Translations under genes and position numbers: made by a program
The notes under the pieces: generated by a model
Told to the model about the DNA's origin: nothing
The model's database searches: none
What the model saw: only the letters and a program-made list of their open reading frames with translations
Shown: positions 16,964-26,789 of the stretch, one piece after another
Position numbering within the stretch: the first letter of the stretch is position 1
Layout: each line of letters starts with the position of its first letter
Assembly: GCF_013343235.1 (NCBI RefSeq)
Contig: NZ_CP040094.1
Span: forward strand, 7,823,248-7,887,247
Reading direction: 5' to 3'
Length of the DNA stretch: 64,000 bases
Source: Nostoc sp. TCL240-02
Lineage (GTDB): Bacteria > Cyanobacteriota > Cyanobacteriia > Cyanobacteriales > Nostocaceae

Positions 16964-18139
16964 ATGCTTGATTTAACAAAACTGGCGCGACAAATGCAGG
17001 GTTTAAGCCAGCATCTTACCTTAGAAGCTGCTGCCAGTCGCCAGCGTTTAGAATTGGCACAACAACATCTAAAAAATGCTTATGAGTCTCAACAAGATTT
17101 AATCGATCGCCAGGAAAAATGGCGCGATCGCATTCTCTTTGCTAATGCTACCCCAATTGAGCCGCTAGAAACCTGCATCGATATCTCAGTTCCCCCAAAA
17201 ATTCATACTGTAATTGCTACCGATGGTTCCCAAATTGCCCCCAACCATCACGAAATTGCTTACTGTTATCTCCTAAATATTGGCAGAGTCGTCTTACACT
17301 ACGGACAAAACCGCCATCCGCTACTCGATAGTTTGCCAGAAGTATTTTACCGCCCAGAAGACTTATATATGTCTCGGCAGTGGGGAATTAGAACCGAGGA
17401 ATGGATGAGTTTCCGCCGCACTGCATCAGAAACAACGGTATTGGCAGAACTTGCCTGTGCAGCAAAGGGGGAAGCACCAGCATTAGCGATGGTAGATGGT
17501 TCGTTAATTTACTGGTTTTTAGAACAGTTACCGATGGACGCACGCGATCGCATTTTGCCCCCCATTCTAGAAGCTTGGCAGCAAATGCGTGATGCTCAAA
17601 TTCCCCTGATGGGTTATCTTAGCGCCTCTCGCAGCATCGAAACAATGAACTTTTTACGATTGTTGGCTTGTCCTCATCCAGTGCCAGACTGTAAAAGTCA
17701 TTGCCCAAATCAGCTAGAAAAAGTACCTTGTAAAATTTTTGAACAGTTGCGAGATACTTCTGTTTGGGCAACCAGACTCAAACCAGGACAACGCAGCACC
17801 CTTTGGCGGAGTAATTCCCCCATCCTCGAACTCTACGGCGAGCAAACCATTTATTTTTGCTATGTCCACGTTGGTACCGAAATCGCCCGAATCGAAGTTC
17901 CGGCATGGGTAGCGGAGAATGCAACCATGTTAGATCAAGCACTGGGTCTGATGCTGGCACAAGTGCAAAAAGGATATGGCTATCCAGTTGCGATCGCCGA
18001 AGCGCATAATCAAGCAGTGGTAAAAGGTGGCGATAGAGCGCGTTTCTTTGCCCTCCTAGAACAACAAATGATTAAAGCTGGTTTAAAAAATGTCGGAACT
18101 TCCTACAAAGAAGCTAGAAAGCGGGGGAGTATTGCTTAA
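16964..18139 (+). CDS. nurA: NurA-family 5'-3' nuclease domain protein
   Basis: 391 residues. The NurA fold is marked by the metal-binding ATDGSQI (Asp87) and VDGSLIYW near residue 177, with a late GYPVAIAEAHNQAVVKGGDR segment carrying the C-terminal acidic/His positions. In archaea NurA works with HerA in DNA end resection; cyanobacterial members are annotated as DNA double-strand break repair nucleases but are not well studied. A four-cysteine cluster (CPHPVPDCKSHCPNQ, then PC) near residue 230 could bind a metal. No herA is adjacent. Confidence 0.8.
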   Translation: MLDLTKLARQMQGLSQHLTLEAAASRQRLELAQQHLKNAYESQQDLIDRQEKWRDRILFANATPIEPLETCIDISVPPKIHTVIATDGSQIAPNHHEIAYCYLLNIGRVVLHYGQNRHPLLDSLPEVFYRPEDLYMSRQWGIRTEEWMSFRRTASETTVLAELACAAKGEAPALAMVDGSLIYWFLEQLPMDARDRILPPILEAWQQMRDAQIPLMGYLSASRSIETMNFLRLLACPHPVPDCKSHCPNQLEKVPCKIFEQLRDTSVWATRLKPGQRSTLWRSNSPILELYGEQTIYFCYVHVGTEIARIEVPAWVAENATMLDQALGLMLAQVQKGYGYPVAIAEAHNQAVVKGGDRARFFALLEQQMIKAGLKNVGTSYKEARKRGSIA

Positions 18140-18398
18140 TAATTCATCCCGTAGAGTTTCGTCTTTGTGAGAGTGACGATACCTGTGGCATTTTTGGTCT
18201 AAGGAATAGGAGAAATCACGCTTTAAGCAAATTATAGTTTTTTCTTGCTGATTCAAATCCTAGCGGGGCTGCTTACTGCTGAGTAGGAAACTGGCTGTTA
18301 CCCTTTCCGATGAGAATTTTCCGCAGGTTTAGTCAATGTATGTCCCACGTCTTAGGTCTATCTTTGTAGTATGTAAAGAAGCACTTCAACCTAAGATT

Positions 18399-20492
18399 AT
18401 GCCTTCATCTAAAAAAGCTATCACCTACCCATCCAGCCAGAAAAGCAATCAAGTCGATAACTACCACGGTACTTTAGTCGCAGATTATTATCGTTGGTTA
18501 GAAGATCCTGACTCTGAAGAAACAAGGGCTTGGATTGAGGCACAAAATCAAATTACCTTTGGCTACTTGAGTGAAATTCCTGCCAGGGAAAAAATTAAAC
18601 AGCGCCTCACCAAACTTTGGGATTATGAAAAATATGGTATCCCTTTTAAAGAAGGCGAATCTCTGCGAGATGGTTCCAGCGATCGCTACTTTTATTTTAA
18701 AAATGATGGACTGCAAAACCAAAGTGTCCTCTACACTCTCAAAAACCTCGAAGATCAACCCAAAGTTTTACTCGATCCCAATCAACTCTCAGAAGATGGC
18801 ACTGTTGCCCTTTCAGGATTGTCTATTAGCGAGGATGGTAAACTTTTAGCTTATGGTCTATCCATCTCTGGTTCTGATTGGCAAGAGTGGAAAGTACGCA
18901 ATGTTGAAACTGGTGAAGACCTACAAGACCATCTGAAATGGATTAAATTTTCTGGTGCATCATGGACACATAATAATCAAGGTTTCTTCTACAGCCGCTA
19001 CGACGAGCCGAATGAAAAAACTCAATTAGAAGATGTTAACTATTATCAAAAGCTCTACTATCATCAACTAGGCAAACCTCAATCAGAAGATGTATTAATT
19101 TATCATCGCCCTGACCAAAAAGAATGGGGTTTTGGTGGTGGTGTTACTGAAGATGGACATTATCTAATAATTTCTATTTGGCTGGGTACTGACTCCAAAA
19201 ATTTGGTTTTCTTCAAAGATTTAACTAACCCTAATGCTGAAGTCGTAGAATTAATTAACCAATTTGAGGCAGATTACAGCTTTATTGACAATGATGATAG
19301 CATCTTTTATTTCCGCACAGATTTAAATGCGCCACGGGGAAGAGTTATTGCAATTGACACTAAAAACCCTGCGCCAGAAAACTGGCGAGAAATCATTCCC
19401 CAATCAGCAGAAACCTTAGAAAGTGTAGGCATACTCAATAACCAATTTGTTGCTGATTACCTCAAAGATGCTCATAGCCAAATTAAAATATTTGACCTCA
19501 AAGGCGCATTTATTCGTGATGTAGAATTACCTGGGCTCGGTTCAGCCGGAGGTTTTGGAGGAAAGCGTCATGATACCGAAACTTTTTATAGTTACACCAG
19601 CTTTACCACACCAGGAACAATCTATCGCTACGATATGATAACTGGTAAAAGTACTATTTTTCGCCAGCCACAGGTAGATTTTAATCCTAACGATTATGAG
19701 ACAAAACAGGTTTTTTATCAGAGCAAAGATGGTACTAGAGTACCCATGTTTATTACGCACAAAAAGGGTATTAAGTTAGATGGAAATAACCCCACTTATC
19801 TCTATGCTTATGGTGGTTTTAATGCCTCAATGACACCTAGCTTTTCGGTGAGTCTGTTGGTGTGGATGGAGATGGGTGGTGTCTATGCTATGCCCAATAT
19901 ACGCGGTGGTGGAGAATACGGCGAAGAATGGCATCAAGCAGGAATGAAGGATAAAAAGCAGAATGTCTTTGATGACTTTATTGGTGCAGCTGAGTGGTTG
20001 ATTGCTAATAAATATACTAAGACACAGAAGCTAGCGATCGCAGGTGGTAGCAATGGTGGCTTATTGGTAGGTGCTTGCATGACACAGCGCCCCGATTTGT
20101 TTGGTGCAGCAATACCCGCCGTCGGCGTGATGGATATGTTGCGGTTCCACAAATTTACCATCGGTTGGGCTTGGATTTCCGAATATGGTTCAGCAGATAA
20201 TTCCGAAGAGTTTCCAGTGCTGTATGCTTATTCGCCACTCCACAACATCAAACCAGACACAGCTTACCCAGCAACCTTAATTACCACAGCCGATCATGAC
20301 GATCGCGTTGTCCCTGCTCATAGTTTCAAATTTGCCGCCGCTTTGCAAGAAGCTCACGCAGGTGATGCGCCAGTCTTAATTAGAATTGAGACTAAGGCAG
20401 GACATGGCGCGGGTAAACCCACAGCTAAAATTATCGAGGAAGCCGCAGACAAATGGGCTTTTTTGGTGCGGACTTTAGATGTAGAAGTTTAG
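18399..20492 (+). CDS. Prolyl oligopeptidase (S9A)
   Basis: 697 residues from ATG 18399; the frame extends to an ATG at 18336, but the extra 21 residues do not fit the family. An N-terminal seven-bladed propeller (about 75-420, several SxDGxLLAYGL-like blades) is followed by the alpha/beta hydrolase domain. The triad is Ser551 in GGSNGGLL, Asp635 in DHDDRV and His669 in AGHGAGK. The N-terminal DNYHGTLVADYYRWLEDPDS is diagnostic. It cleaves short proline-containing peptides. No signal peptide is seen, so it is probably cytoplasmic. Confidence 0.93.
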   Translation: MPSSKKAITYPSSQKSNQVDNYHGTLVADYYRWLEDPDSEETRAWIEAQNQITFGYLSEIPAREKIKQRLTKLWDYEKYGIPFKEGESLRDGSSDRYFYFKNDGLQNQSVLYTLKNLEDQPKVLLDPNQLSEDGTVALSGLSISEDGKLLAYGLSISGSDWQEWKVRNVETGEDLQDHLKWIKFSGASWTHNNQGFFYSRYDEPNEKTQLEDVNYYQKLYYHQLGKPQSEDVLIYHRPDQKEWGFGGGVTEDGHYLIISIWLGTDSKNLVFFKDLTNPNAEVVELINQFEADYSFIDNDDSIFYFRTDLNAPRGRVIAIDTKNPAPENWREIIPQSAETLESVGILNNQFVADYLKDAHSQIKIFDLKGAFIRDVELPGLGSAGGFGGKRHDTETFYSYTSFTTPGTIYRYDMITGKSTIFRQPQVDFNPNDYETKQVFYQSKDGTRVPMFITHKKGIKLDGNNPTYLYAYGGFNASMTPSFSVSLLVWMEMGGVYAMPNIRGGGEYGEEWHQAGMKDKKQNVFDDFIGAAEWLIANKYTKTQKLAIAGGSNGGLLVGACMTQRPDLFGAAIPAVGVMDMLRFHKFTIGWAWISEYGSADNSEEFPVLYAYSPLHNIKPDTAYPATLITTADHDDRVVPAHSFKFAAALQEAHAGDAPVLIRIETKAGHGAGKPTAKIIEEAADKWAFLVRTLDVEV

Positions 20493-20495
20493 CAA

Positions 20496-20528
20496 CTTCG
20501 TAAGGTGGGTATTGCCTACCTTACGAAG
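20496..20528 (+). other. Hairpin after the prolyl oligopeptidase gene
   Basis: 11-bp inverted repeat CTTCGTAAGGT (20496-20506) and ACCTTACGAAG (20518-20528), four bases after the stop codon. No T run follows, so it is a 3'-end stabilising hairpin or weak terminator rather than a classic intrinsic terminator. Confidence 0.6.
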
Positions 20529-20577
20529 CTAAACTAACTAAATCAATAATTAATTTCCCCAAAAATTTTTCCCGATA

Positions 20578-20739
20578 TCAGTAGTTCCAACTTACAATTG
20601 CTGCCATTATCCTTGCAATAGCGGCGCGATCGCTATCCTCTCTAGATTCAAATAATCTTTCTGCTTGTTGCAGATGCGTAACTGCTTCCTTTTGATATAT
20701 CCATCTATTCAGATAAAGTCCTAGTCTATATACAATACT
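20578..20739 (-). pseudogene. C-terminal relic of a TPR-type protein
   Basis: Reading the minus strand, about 53 codons are open between an upstream TAA and a TGA at 20578-20580. They encode a helical segment (LGLYLNRWIYQKEAVTHLQQ, later AERLFESREDSD and AAIARIMAAIVSWNY). The Y/L/A spacing looks like the last repeat of a tetratricopeptide protein. There is no start codon and no upstream continuation. I take it as a gene remnant. Confidence 0.35.
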
Positions 20740-20845
20740 TTAGTCACGTCTTCCTGTATTCTCTTTAAGACTGCGAATCAGAGGGTGAGTCTCAATATTA
20801 ATAGATGAGTTAAAATTAAATCATCAATCTAGGCAAATATTAATT

Positions 20846-21322
20846 ATGAAATGGGAAGAAGTTTGTGAACACAAGCAATTGCAAGATTTACCCTTCAAAA
20901 TCGAATTAAATAAATGGGGTCAAATCGTCATGAGTCCAGTCAAAATTAAACATTCTTTTTATCAAGGAAGAATCCAACGTTTATTGGAATCTTTATTGAA
21001 AATAGGAGAAGTAATGCCAGAATGTGCTATTAACACATCAGATGGTGTAAAAGTTGCTGATGTTGTCTGGTGTTCAGAGGAACGATTTGCTCAAATTGAA
21101 GATGAAGTATCAGCGTCTATTGCACCAGAAATTTGTGTAGAAGTTAAATCCAGTGGTAACACTTTGGAAGAAATGGAATTTAAAAGAAATTTATATTTAG
21201 AAGCTAAAGCTGTGGAAGTATGGTTATGTAATGAACAAGGTCAAATTAAATTCTATAATAAGCAAGGTGAATTAGGTCAATCTTTCTTAGTTCCTAACTT
21301 TCCTAAACAAATTAAACGTTAA
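20846..21322 (+). CDS. Uma2-family (DUF820) putative nuclease
   Basis: 158 residues, somewhat shorter than typical Uma2 proteins (about 180-200). The PD-(D/E)xK-like core is visible: VADVVWCS, then EICVEVKSSGN with the Glu-x-Lys pair, and KAVEVWL. The family is hugely expanded in cyanobacteria and often sits near mobile DNA. No function has been established for most members. The leader is AT-rich and has no clear ribosome site. Confidence 0.82.
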   Translation: MKWEEVCEHKQLQDLPFKIELNKWGQIVMSPVKIKHSFYQGRIQRLLESLLKIGEVMPECAINTSDGVKVADVVWCSEERFAQIEDEVSASIAPEICVEVKSSGNTLEEMEFKRNLYLEAKAVEVWLCNEQGQIKFYNKQGELGQSFLVPNFPKQIKR

Positions 21323-21436
21323 TTAATTTTATGAGGTTTTGTAACCGATTATAACGTAAATTGCTTCTATATGAATTGGTGATAATTTTGTTGAATAAAA
21401 TACAATACCTGTTAAAAGTAAAACTTCCCCATACTG

Positions 21437-21509
21437 CTAAATTGCATAAAATGGGCGGGCAATATGACCGCCCCACAAGGGCTATATTTAATTAGGTTAT
21501 GCAATTTAG
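21437..21509. repeat. Nested inverted repeat
   Basis: A perfect 13-bp outer pair, CTAAATTGCATAA (21437-21449) and TTATGCAATTTAG (21497-21509), encloses an inner GGGCGG/CCGCCC hairpin (21453-21473). It lies between the convergent Uma2 gene and a secreted-protein gene. It could serve as a bidirectional transcription barrier or be a tiny mobile repeat. Confidence 0.6.
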
Positions 21510-21531
21510 ATGTTTTTTATCCCTCTTGTAC

Positions 21532-22014
21532 TTAAAAATTGACAGCTTGGGCTGTCCCCTTGAGATGGATGATTGTATAAATTTGTTTCTGCCCTTGGTT
21601 GAATTGAGGAATCGTAGAAAACCGATTTAATGTTGTGATTCCGTTAGTTACAATTTTGGTTTCGTTGCTATATCCCAGATTTACATGGGGGATGAGCAAG
21701 CTAAATGTGGTGAAACCAGTATCTACTGTCTTTTTAATAGTCACAGTCACCAGTGTACCAATTTCCGTTTCGACAGTACGGATATCATCTCCTTGAAAGT
21801 TTAATGTCTGTTTCGGATCTTGATAGTTGAAAAGGGGCTTGCCAGTAATGCTTGATGCTGAGTAATTAATACTGACTTTCTCACCTTTGGAATTATATCC
21901 TGTGAAATTATATAAGTTCGGTGTTTTTTCTTCTAAGGCATGAGACTGTAATACAGGTATTGCTGTTAAAGCTATACCTAATGCGAATGATGCAATTAAG
22001 TTTCTTGTTTGCAT
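21532..22014 (-). CDS. Secreted protein of unknown function
   Basis: 160 residues from ATG 22012-22014. It has a clear Sec signal peptide (MQTRNLIASFALGIALTAIP, cleavage likely after SHA at about 26). The mature part is beta-rich, with alternating polar and aliphatic residues and no cysteine. I do not recognise the family. It is expected in the periplasm or outside the cell. The IS4 element begins 142 bp upstream of its start, so the insertion may have separated the gene from distal control sequence. Confidence 0.65.
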   Translation of the reverse strand: MQTRNLIASFALGIALTAIPVLQSHALEEKTPNLYNFTGYNSKGEKVSINYSASSITGKPLFNYQDPKQTLNFQGDDIRTVETEIGTLVTVTIKKTVDTGFTTFSLLIPHVNLGYSNETKIVTNGITTLNRFSTIPQFNQGQKQIYTIIHLKGTAQAVNF

Positions 22015-22156
22015 ATCTCAAAAAGTTATTGCTAGTTTGACGGAGATACCTACCCTGATGGGATAACAATTAGGAATCAAACCAATCGTAGAAGTAGCAA
22101 TACCAAAACACTTGTCAAATGGAATACATTGCAATAGTTGTTAATATAATTACAAT

Positions 22157-23337
22157 CAGAAATGTTGAATGCTGATACAAAACTTTACATTATTAGTTAC
22201 ACTAAGTCTCAAAAGCTTAAATTAGTCAGCAAAACATCATCTCCTCAAACCAATGAACATAGCTGATTTTCTGACACATACAAGATTGAAGATAGCGGAA
22301 TTTATCTAATAGTGTATGTCCCCATTGTTCGGGAATAGATAAAAGCTGTAAAATCAGATAGGCTATCAAGCTCACGTAAATTTGTATGGTAATACCATTG
22401 ACGTTTTTGGTAATGAGTTTGTCAAGTTTTAAGTGCATCTTTAAAAACTTCCACAACAATTCAACTCCCCAACGTAATCGATAAATATCCCTAATTTCAT
22501 CATCATGAACAGCTGCATCTCCCGACTCTGGTAAATTAGTCACTAAGCGAAACTCGGTTTTTGTCTCTAAATCACAGAAATTAATTACTCTATAAGCTTG
22601 AGCATCATCAGATGCACCAACTTTGACCAATCCATTTGAGCCATCAAATTCTAGTTTCCAATTGTTTTTTATCCGCAAAACAAAATATTTGTTTTCTTGT
22701 ACTAATTCTTGGATAAATTTTAATCCAGCAAAACCCCTATCCATTACTCCAACAGCATTTATTGGGAGACTAGACATCATTTTGGAACCAAATTTATAAT
22801 CATGGTCATGTCCAAAATTGATGAAGTTATCTTCTGGGCTTCCTGTGGAGAGATTTAAGGAACTAAACAGCTTGACTTGATGATGACCTAGTACCCATAA
22901 CAATTTACTTGTGAGAGTAATAATTGTTGAATCTATTGGACAAATTGCATATTTATTGTGTAACTTTTTTTGAACTTTCTTCTGTACTAATTCATTTAAT
23001 TTTTGGTAAATCTCTTGAAAAGGTTTTTGGCTTCGATGTAAATTTGCTTTAGAGAAAGTAGAAATATCTACCTCAAAACAATTGTTATTTAATCTGTTAA
23101 ACAAATCTCGCATACTTGTTAAGCTGTTATCCAGGGCATAGGATAGCCAGCACTCAAAAAACAGACGACTGTTCAATACTGGATAATCGTTTTTTGGCAG
23201 GCTTTTCAGTATATCTTTGACAATTTTGGGAAATGAATTTATAATCACAATCAAACTAATATATTTTAAGCCTTAGCCCAAAACTACCATATTTTGGGCT
23301 ATTTTTATCGGATTTTTCTTAACATTCAACACTTCTG
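22157..23337 (-). mobile_element. IS4-family insertion sequence, complete with 9-bp target duplication
   Basis: 1181 bp. Terminal inverted repeats are CAGAAATGTTGAATG (22157-22171) and CATTCAACACTTCTG (23323-23337), which match at 14 of 15 positions. The element is flanked by a perfect 9-bp direct repeat, AATTACAAT, at 22148-22156 and 23338-23346. It holds one transposase gene on the minus strand. Intact ends, intact catalytic residues and an unmutated target duplication point to a recent insertion. Confidence 0.93.
22226..23254 (-). CDS. IS4-family transposase
   Basis: Up to 342 residues. The DDE triad is Asp108 (CPIDST), Asp172 (VMDRGFAG) and Glu265, the last within the IS4 signature YRLRWGVELLWKFLK (Y-2-R-3-E-6-K). 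No stop or frameshift interrupts it, so it should be active. The start is not ATG: TTG at 23254 or GTG at 23248 are both possible. The gene sits inside a 1181-bp element with inverted repeats and a target duplication. Confidence 0.92.
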   Translation of the reverse strand: MIVIINSFPKIVKDILKSLPKNDYPVLNSRLFFECWLSYALDNSLTSMRDLFNRLNNNCFEVDISTFSKANLHRSQKPFQEIYQKLNELVQKKVQKKLHNKYAICPIDSTIITLTSKLLWVLGHHQVKLFSSLNLSTGSPEDNFINFGHDHDYKFGSKMMSSLPINAVGVMDRGFAGLKFIQELVQENKYFVLRIKNNWKLEFDGSNGLVKVGASDDAQAYRVINFCDLETKTEFRLVTNLPESGDAAVHDDEIRDIYRLRWGVELLWKFLKMHLKLDKLITKNVNGITIQIYVSLIAYLILQLLSIPEQWGHTLLDKFRYLQSCMCQKISYVHWFEEMMFC

Positions 23338-23754
23338 AATTACAATAATTAGTAACAGTACGTAACTTTACATCTGTCTTGAAAAGATAAAATAAGTATC
23401 ACGGAATAGAAATAAAATTTTTATACCATATTCCAGGCTATTGCTTGTAAGTATATTGCAAATAAGTCAACGTGAAAACCGACTATTACGGCATAGGAAA
23501 AATAAAGCTACCATTAAAAATGTTAAAAAAGCTGAGAATGTTAAGTCCTCTGACTTCCACAAAGTAGTACTAAGGTTTTGTTTTATCAAAACAGAATTCA
23601 GGAAAGCAAGCTACAGAATGAATGCTGTACAACTAGTGGATAGCACAAGAGGTAGCGAGTCTCCTACTAATTGATTCTGAACGCAGTTTCGGAGTCCCCG
23701 GCTTTGCTTCTGAATTCTTCTTCAAAATTAGAAATTTTGCATTTGGCATTGCTT

Positions 23755-26532
23755 ATGAAGTTACGTTCATATATGTTTATAGGTTTTTTTCTCAGTCTGC
23801 TCCTAACTATCGTCCCGTTTTCAGGCAATTTCATCAATGCTGCAACACCGACAGCAGCTGCACCTGTATCTGCTACCTCATTCACCCAAGGGGTTAAAAA
23901 AACGGTGTTGGACAACGGCTTAACAGTGCTAACCAAGGAAGTCCATACTGCTCCAGTGGTCAGCGTGCAAGTTTGGTATAAAGTTGGTTCCCGTAACGAA
24001 GTTAAGGGAGAAAATGGCATTTCTCACCAGCTAGAACATTTGATGTTCAAGGGTACAACTGCCCGCCCAGTGCAGTTTGGAAGATTGTTTAGTGCCTTGG
24101 GTAGTCAGTTCAATGCCTTTACTAGTTATGACGAAACAGCTTACTTTGGCACAGTGCAACGAGACAGACTCGAAGCATTGTTGACACTGGAAGCCGATCG
24201 CATGGAAAATTCCTTAGTTGGGTCTGAACAACTCACAAGTGAAAAGCGAGTGGTGATCTCGGAGTTACAGGGGTACGAAAATTCACCAGGCTATCGTCTG
24301 AGTCGGGCAGTGATGCGAGATGCTTTCCCTAACAGAGCTTATGGCTTACCCGTGGGAGGCACAAAAGCTGATGTAGAGAAATTCACGGTGGAGCAAGTAC
24401 GGAATTATTACCAAACCTACTACAGCCCAGAAAATGCCACGTTAGTAATTACGGGGGATTTCGCCACAGAACCTGTACTCAAAGTTGTTAAAGAAACTTA
24501 TGGGAAGTTGGCGAAACGATCGCAACAGGGCACTGTAAAAGGAAATGTCGCTCCATCTTCTCCAGTTGCCCCTACTACTAAAAAAGCACCGATTGTTTTG
24601 AAGCAACCGGGAAGTGCGGCATTACTACAAGCAGTGTATCCTTTACCAGATATCAAGCATCCTGATGTCCCGGCAATTGATGTGATGGATGCCATTCTCA
24701 CAGGTGGACGTAGCTCTAGACTTTACCAGGCTTTGGTAGAATCTGGACTTGCCAGTTCAGTGAGTGGCGGTGCTGCCGAACTCATTGAACCAGGTTGGTA
24801 TGAAATTAATGCTACGGCGGCTCCAGGTCAAGAGTTAAGTAAAATTGCCCAGGTGCTTCAGGAATCTTTAGGAAAGTTGCAACAGCAGCCTGTCACCACA
24901 GAAGAATTGAACCGGGCGAAAACCCAACTGCAAGCCTCCTATATCTTGGGTAATCAAGATATTACCAGCCAAGCGACCCAACTGGGATATAACCAAACGA
25001 TCGCGGGCGATTATCGTTTTATTGAACAGTATCTCGCTGCGATCGCTAAAGTCACCCCAGCCCAAGTCCAGAAAGTAGCGAAAACCTACCTAAATCCGGC
25101 TAAACAAACCATCGGCTTCTTTGAACCGACTCAACCAGATGGTAAACCAGGGACTTCTAGCGCTGGTTCTGGTCGCACAGTAGAAAATTTCAGCCCCGGT
25201 AAACCTGTAGATCCGGCAGAACTAGCTAAATATCTCCCACCAGCCACATCAGCTACAGATTTGGCCAAACAATCGCTACCAGAAGAGTTTACCTTAAATA
25301 ATGGTTTGCGGGTTTTGTTGTTACGCGATCGCAGCCTCCCCACCATTAACCTGAGTGGACAAATTGACGCTGGTACTGAATTTGACGGTAATCAAAAAGC
25401 TGGATTAGCGAATCTGACTGCGGCCAACTTAATGAACGGGACGCAGACTAAAAATGCTCTTACCCTAGCAAAAACCTTAGAAGACCTGGGAGCCGATTTG
25501 AGCTTCAGTGCTAGCCGTGAGGGAGTGAACGTTAGCGGTGAAGGACTTTCCAAGAACCTGCCGATACTGATTCAAACTCTGGCAGATGTGTTAGAAAACG
25601 CCACTTTCCCAGCCGACCAGCTAGAATTGAGCCGTCAACGATCACTGACAGGTCTTAAAGTCCAGCTAGATGATCCTAGAGGACTAGGACGACAAGTATT
25701 CCAGCAGGCAATTTATCCTGAAAATCATCCATTCCATAGCTTTCCCACATTTGAGAGCTTAAAAGGTATTAGTCGTGATGATTTGCTTGGCTTCTATCAA
25801 ACACACTACCGACCAGATAGCACAACGATCGCAATAGTTGGAGACTTTGATCCAGTTAAGGTAAAAACTTTGCTGAATCAGGCCTTTGGCAAATGGCAAG
25901 CCACAGGTAAGCCACCTGTGCTAAAAATATCATCCGTGCCATTACCGCAAACTTCGACACGTTTAAACAAAATAATTCCTGGTAAAGCTGAGGCTGTTAC
26001 CTACATCGGCTACAACGGCATCTCTCGGAAAGACCCACGTTATTATGCGGCACTGGTACTGAATCAAATTTTGGGTGGTGATACCTTATCGAGCCGCTTG
26101 GGTACGGAAGTGCGCGATCGCCTCGGTCTAACCTACGGTATCTATAGTGGTTTTGCTGCCGGAATCAATCCTGGCCCGTTCTTAATTCAGATGCAGACTG
26201 CTCCTCTTGATACCCAAAAAGCGATCGCCAGTACTGTCGCTTTACTTAAACAGTTGCGCGAACAAGGAGTAACTGAGGCTGAATTCAACACGGCAAAACG
26301 CTCACTTACTAATAGCTACCCCGTGGATTTAGCTAATCCCAGTAATGTATCAAGCATCATTTTGGATAATGCTGTCTTGGGACTTTCACGATCGGAAATC
26401 CGAGACTTTCCCCAAAGGATTCAAGCAGTCACTATGGCTCAGATGCAACAGGCAATTGAGGATTTAATTAAGCCGGAAAATCTGGTAATTGTCACCGCCG
26501 GGCCTGGAGAGGCTGTACCTAAAGGCGGTTAA
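23755..26532 (+). CDS. M16-family zinc peptidase, two-domain, secreted
   Basis: 925 residues from ATG 23755 (a TTG 84 bp upstream is ignored). The N terminus is a signal peptide (MFIGFFLSLLLTIVPFSG). The first M16 half carries the inverted zinc motif HQLEH (91-95) with the downstream Glu in SEKRVVISELQG. The second half (from about residue 510) has the same fold but no HxxEH, so it is the inactive partner lobe. Full-length fused M16 peptidases of this kind process peptides in the periplasm. Sequence EVRDRLGLTYGIYSGF near the end is the conserved R/Y substrate-binding region. Two tandem RNA-like units follow downstream. Confidence 0.92.
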   Translation: MKLRSYMFIGFFLSLLLTIVPFSGNFINAATPTAAAPVSATSFTQGVKKTVLDNGLTVLTKEVHTAPVVSVQVWYKVGSRNEVKGENGISHQLEHLMFKGTTARPVQFGRLFSALGSQFNAFTSYDETAYFGTVQRDRLEALLTLEADRMENSLVGSEQLTSEKRVVISELQGYENSPGYRLSRAVMRDAFPNRAYGLPVGGTKADVEKFTVEQVRNYYQTYYSPENATLVITGDFATEPVLKVVKETYGKLAKRSQQGTVKGNVAPSSPVAPTTKKAPIVLKQPGSAALLQAVYPLPDIKHPDVPAIDVMDAILTGGRSSRLYQALVESGLASSVSGGAAELIEPGWYEINATAAPGQELSKIAQVLQESLGKLQQQPVTTEELNRAKTQLQASYILGNQDITSQATQLGYNQTIAGDYRFIEQYLAAIAKVTPAQVQKVAKTYLNPAKQTIGFFEPTQPDGKPGTSSAGSGRTVENFSPGKPVDPAELAKYLPPATSATDLAKQSLPEEFTLNNGLRVLLLRDRSLPTINLSGQIDAGTEFDGNQKAGLANLTAANLMNGTQTKNALTLAKTLEDLGADLSFSASREGVNVSGEGLSKNLPILIQTLADVLENATFPADQLELSRQRSLTGLKVQLDDPRGLGRQVFQQAIYPENHPFHSFPTFESLKGISRDDLLGFYQTHYRPDSTTIAIVGDFDPVKVKTLLNQAFGKWQATGKPPVLKISSVPLPQTSTRLNKIIPGKAEAVTYIGYNGISRKDPRYYAALVLNQILGGDTLSSRLGTEVRDRLGLTYGIYSGFAAGINPGPFLIQMQTAPLDTQKAIASTVALLKQLREQGVTEAEFNTAKRSLTNSYPVDLANPSNVSSIILDNAVLGLSRSEIRDFPQRIQAVTMAQMQQAIEDLIKPENLVIVTAGPGEAVPKGG

Positions 26533-26639
26533 TTAACTCACTAAATTTTAAATTTTGGATAATGAAATTGAAAGATTCAAAATTCCAAATTTAACCTGAC
26601 AGTGTTAAGAGACACATACCTGAACATTTTGAGAGAGTA

Positions 26640-26763
26640 TTTCTCTATCTAACGGAGGAATTGAGAAAGATAGTATCAGGACAAAATAAACAGATATTCC
26701 GATCACCTGACGAACTTTAACTCCTATTTCCCCATTTCTATCTAGAAATGGGGAATTTTTTTT
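26640..26763 (+). ncRNA. Putative structured RNA unit 1
   Basis: A hairpin with stem CTATCT (26645-26650) and AGATAG (26668-26673) shows a 17-nt loop containing GGAGGAAT. After about 55 unstructured bases comes a strong intrinsic terminator (26730-26763). No convincing open frame lies between. Unit 2, 150 bp further on, repeats the plan with a compensatory stem change, which favours an RNA function. The 5' end is not defined and the boundaries are approximate. Confidence 0.45.
26730..26763 (+). terminator. Intrinsic terminator of RNA unit 1
   Basis: Perfect 11-bp inverted repeat CCCCATTTCTA (26730-26740) and TAGAAATGGGG (26743-26753), then AATTTTTTTTTT. The T run is on the plus strand only. 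Confidence 0.88.
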
Positions 26764-26789
26764 AAAAGCTACCAACATGGAATTCTAAT

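Noticed and set aside
23441..23674. 77-residue plus-strand frame before the M16 peptidase
   Set aside because: TTG start, no recognisable features, and it lies in the peptidase leader next to the IS4 insertion.
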